Source: G039029935 sp039029935 (GTDB lineage Bacteria > Chloroflexota > Anaerolineae > Caldilineales > Caldilineaceae). From it: 6,827 nucleotides of DNA. Position numbers and translations under genes: made by a program. This document shows positions 5,021 through 6,827 of this stretch, piece by piece (positions within the stretch are counted from its first letter, which is position 1; each line of letters begins with the position of its first letter). The stretch lies in contig JBCCFC010000750.1 in NCBI GenBank assembly GCA_039029935.1, positions 1-6,827 of the forward strand. Reading direction: 5' to 3'. The notes under the pieces are model-generated. The model was not told where the DNA came from, searched no databases, and was given only the letters and a program-made list of their open reading frames with translations.

Positions 5021-6811
5021 ATGAATAAAACCTATGTTAAGCTAGCCATTGGTGGGGTCCTCGTCCTGCTGATGGCGTTTGTTGCGTTGGCAACCCTACG
5101 CTCACTCGCTGATCTCACCGCCTATTTTCGCCAAGGGGCGGACCCAGCCCAAGCACTCAACATTATCCCCAATGTCCCGCCAGACCTTTTTGTCGATATC
5201 GAATGGATTGATCCGGAAACGGAGCAGGGGGCAGCGGAGGGCAGTGCCCAACAGAGTAACAATGGGCGTGATACAGGGCGTGTCCTCAATCGTTACAACC
5301 GTGAGCGCATCGAGTCCGCCTATCTACGCGCTTGGCTCCAGTGGAACATCTCCTATGCGCGTCAAGCACCCTATGGGCTGGGCAGCTATTTCACGGGTCC
5401 AGCGTTGGACGCTGTAACTGACGCCATCGAAACCGCGACGAAACGTGGGCAGCGGATCAACCAAGTAGACACGAAACATAGCCTGAAACTGCATCTCTAC
5501 TCTGCTGACGGTACAATTGTCTCCTTCACCGATGAGCGCGCCCAGGTTGTGCGCAGAATCGAAGATGAAACTGGCAAGGTCATCTATGTTGGCGAAACCA
5601 CCGAACGCTACGAAGTCGTTATGGTCCTCCACCAAGGTCGCTGGCGTGTCCGCCACTGGCTCCGCACCGAACTAACCGATGACGCAATCCCCCCCTCACC
5701 CCCTCACCCCCTCACCCCCTCACCCCGTCCCAATTTCGTCTATGTCGAAGGACGCCAACTCATGCTCGATGGAGAACCCTTCGTTGTGCGTGGCATCAAC
5801 TACTATCCCCAAGAATATCCTTGGCACGACTTCCTACCCAACTATCAACGCAGCGTGGTCGAAGAAGATTTGCGCACGATTAAAAATTTGGGGCTAAATA
5901 CTGTGCGCACCTTTATTCTTTATGAACACCCAGGTGGCCCCGATGTCCCCGATTATGTCATGGACAACATGCAGCACTTCTTAGACTACGCCGACCGTAT
6001 CGGTCTCAAAGTCATGTTTGGTCTCTTCGATTTTCGCGCCGACTACAATTTGTTACTTTGGTCCAATGGCGACCGCCATATGGAAACCATTCTCACGGAG
6101 TTTGCCGATCACCCTGGATTGCTGGCGTGGGACCTCAAAAATGAGCCAGACTTCGACTATGACAGTGCGGGCAAAGAGCTGGTTGATGGCTGGCTACGGC
6201 ACATCGCCGTCCTCGCCCGCGAGTATGACCCCAACCACCTGCTGACTATCGGTTGGGCATTGCCAGAATCCGCCTTTGCTCACGCCGACCTACTCGATTT
6301 TGTCTCCTATCACCACTACAAAGCTTTTGACGAACTGCCCACCTTTTATGGCGACCTGCGCTTTCAAGTGCCAGATAAGCCGCTCGTACTCAGTGAAATT
6401 GGCTTGCCCACATGGAACAGCCCCTTCTTTCCCAATGGTCACACCGAGGCCGAGCAAGCCTACGTCTATGCTGAAACCCAAAAGGCACTGAAACGCACCG
6501 ACAGTGCTGGTCATATCTTCTGGACGCTCTACGATTTCAACGCTGTTCCCAGTTCTGTGGCCGGTGCCATGCCTTGGCAAAAGGGACCACAGGCGTGGAT
6601 GGGCATCCGTCGCAAAGATGGCTCGTTTAAGCCTGCTGCCGCATTGGTCCCCCCAGATGCAAAACTCAACGTCGAGCCGGAGCCAGCATGGCGTCGCTTC
6701 ACAAAACCTTTCTGGATCACGGTCTTTATCAGTATGTTCATTGGTGGCATGATTGTGTTCGCTTTTGTGATGTGGCTGCGTGATTATGTAGTCAAGACCT
6801 TCCGGAGGTGA
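5021..6811 (+). CDS. Membrane-anchored GH5-like (clan GH-A) glycoside hydrolase with N-terminal domain
   Basis: A 596-residue protein with a membrane helix at each end: about 8-27 (LAIGGVLVLLMAFVALATL) and about 564-586 (FWITVFISMFIGGMIVFAFVMW), the latter followed by basic RDYVVKTFRR. Both ends should be cytoplasmic and everything between outside. Residues about 88-215 form a separate alpha+beta domain resembling NTF2-like or ARC6-IMS-like folds (YLRAWLQWNISYARQ...VVMVLHQGRWRVRHW); this assignment is tentative. A Pro-rich linker (224-237) encoded by an octamer repeat follows. Residues 240-545 are a clan GH-A barrel: RGINYYP (257-263), acid/base Glu375 in LKNEP, SYHHY (429-433), nucleophile Glu459 in LSEIG, and Trp501. 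The chemistry is probably retaining beta-glycoside hydrolysis; a cellulase- or mannanase-like substrate is possible but not readable. The next gene starts two bases after the stop, so this is an operon. Confidence 0.88.
   Translation: MNKTYVKLAIGGVLVLLMAFVALATLRSLADLTAYFRQGADPAQALNIIPNVPPDLFVDIEWIDPETEQGAAEGSAQQSNNGRDTGRVLNRYNRERIESAYLRAWLQWNISYARQAPYGLGSYFTGPALDAVTDAIETATKRGQRINQVDTKHSLKLHLYSADGTIVSFTDERAQVVRRIEDETGKVIYVGETTERYEVVMVLHQGRWRVRHWLRTELTDDAIPPSPPHPLTPSPRPNFVYVEGRQLMLDGEPFVVRGINYYPQEYPWHDFLPNYQRSVVEEDLRTIKNLGLNTVRTFILYEHPGGPDVPDYVMDNMQHFLDYADRIGLKVMFGLFDFRADYNLLLWSNGDRHMETILTEFADHPGLLAWDLKNEPDFDYDSAGKELVDGWLRHIAVLAREYDPNHLLTIGWALPESAFAHADLLDFVSYHHYKAFDELPTFYGDLRFQVPDKPLVLSEIGLPTWNSPFFPNGHTEAEQAYVYAETQKALKRTDSAGHIFWTLYDFNAVPSSVAGAMPWQKGPQAWMGIRRKDGSFKPAAALVPPDAKLNVEPEPAWRRFTKPFWITVFISMFIGGMIVFAFVMWLRDYVVKTFRR
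5691..5731 (+). repeat. In-gene octamer repeat CTCACCCC x4 encoding a Pro-rich linker
   Basis: Four exact CTCACCCC units run from 5695 to 5726, flanked by partial C-rich sequence. Because 8 is not a multiple of 3, successive units are read in different frames, giving the linker IPPSPPHPLTPSPRP. The repeat lies exactly between the N-terminal domain and the catalytic barrel. Gain or loss of one unit would shift the frame. Confidence 0.9.
6804..6808 (+). promoter_or_regulatory. Shine-Dalgarno of the next gene
   Basis: GGAGG inside the last codons of the glycosidase gene lies five bases before the ATG at 6814, typical of translational coupling within an operon. Confidence 0.75.
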
Positions 6812-6813
6812 AT

Positions 6814-6827
6814 ATGCCCTATATTCA
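6814..6827 (+). CDS. Start of a further gene, cut by the window edge
   Basis: An ATG with a strong GGAGG site begins two bases after the glycosidase stop. Only the opening MPYI and a partial codon are visible, so no function can be given. The tight spacing says it is co-transcribed with the glycosidase; genes in this position often act on the same polysaccharide, but that is only a guess. Confidence 0.6.

Overview
The window looks like chromosomal DNA of a free-living bacterium with moderately high GC. I counted about 55-60% GC by hand on sample lines of the peptidase, ligase and sulfatase genes. The gene set and the scattered 8-bp tandem repeats make me lean towards Chloroflexota (Anaerolineae/Caldilineae-like). 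That is an inference from general impression; nothing here is diagnostic, and there is no rRNA, tRNA or marker protein.

Layout. An M42 metallo-aminopeptidase gene (43-1101, +) converges on a DraRnl/Rnl5-type RNA ligase gene (1159-2166, -). Both end in GAATAG, and one long hairpin built of 8-bp units (1095-1165) includes both stop codons, so it probably ends transcription from both sides. The ligase has a strong Shine-Dalgarno and an extended -10 promoter. Next comes an AT-rich two-gene unit on the minus strand: a HEPN-domain protein (2795-3199) whose 3' end overlaps an unrecognised 151-residue protein (2352-2807). Its sampled lines run at about 39% GC, unlike its neighbours. Upstream on the same strand, 36 bp away, is a formylglycine-type sulfatase (3236-4696) preceded by a 104-bp array of thirteen 8-bp repeats in its leader. 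A divergent control region (4817-5020) separates it from a membrane-anchored GH5-like glycoside hydrolase (5021-6811, +). Two bases after its stop, a further gene begins and runs off the window.

How the genes relate. The sulfatase and the surface glycosidase could both act on sulfated or other polysaccharides, but only their adjacency suggests this. The HEPN gene and its overlapping partner have the form of a toxin-antitoxin or defence-like pair. Their position directly upstream of an RNA-repair ligase on the same strand suggests, without proving, an RNA cleavage/repair theme. A recurring feature is 8-bp tandem repeats in three different settings: a terminator, a 5' leader, and an interdomain linker inside the glycosidase gene.
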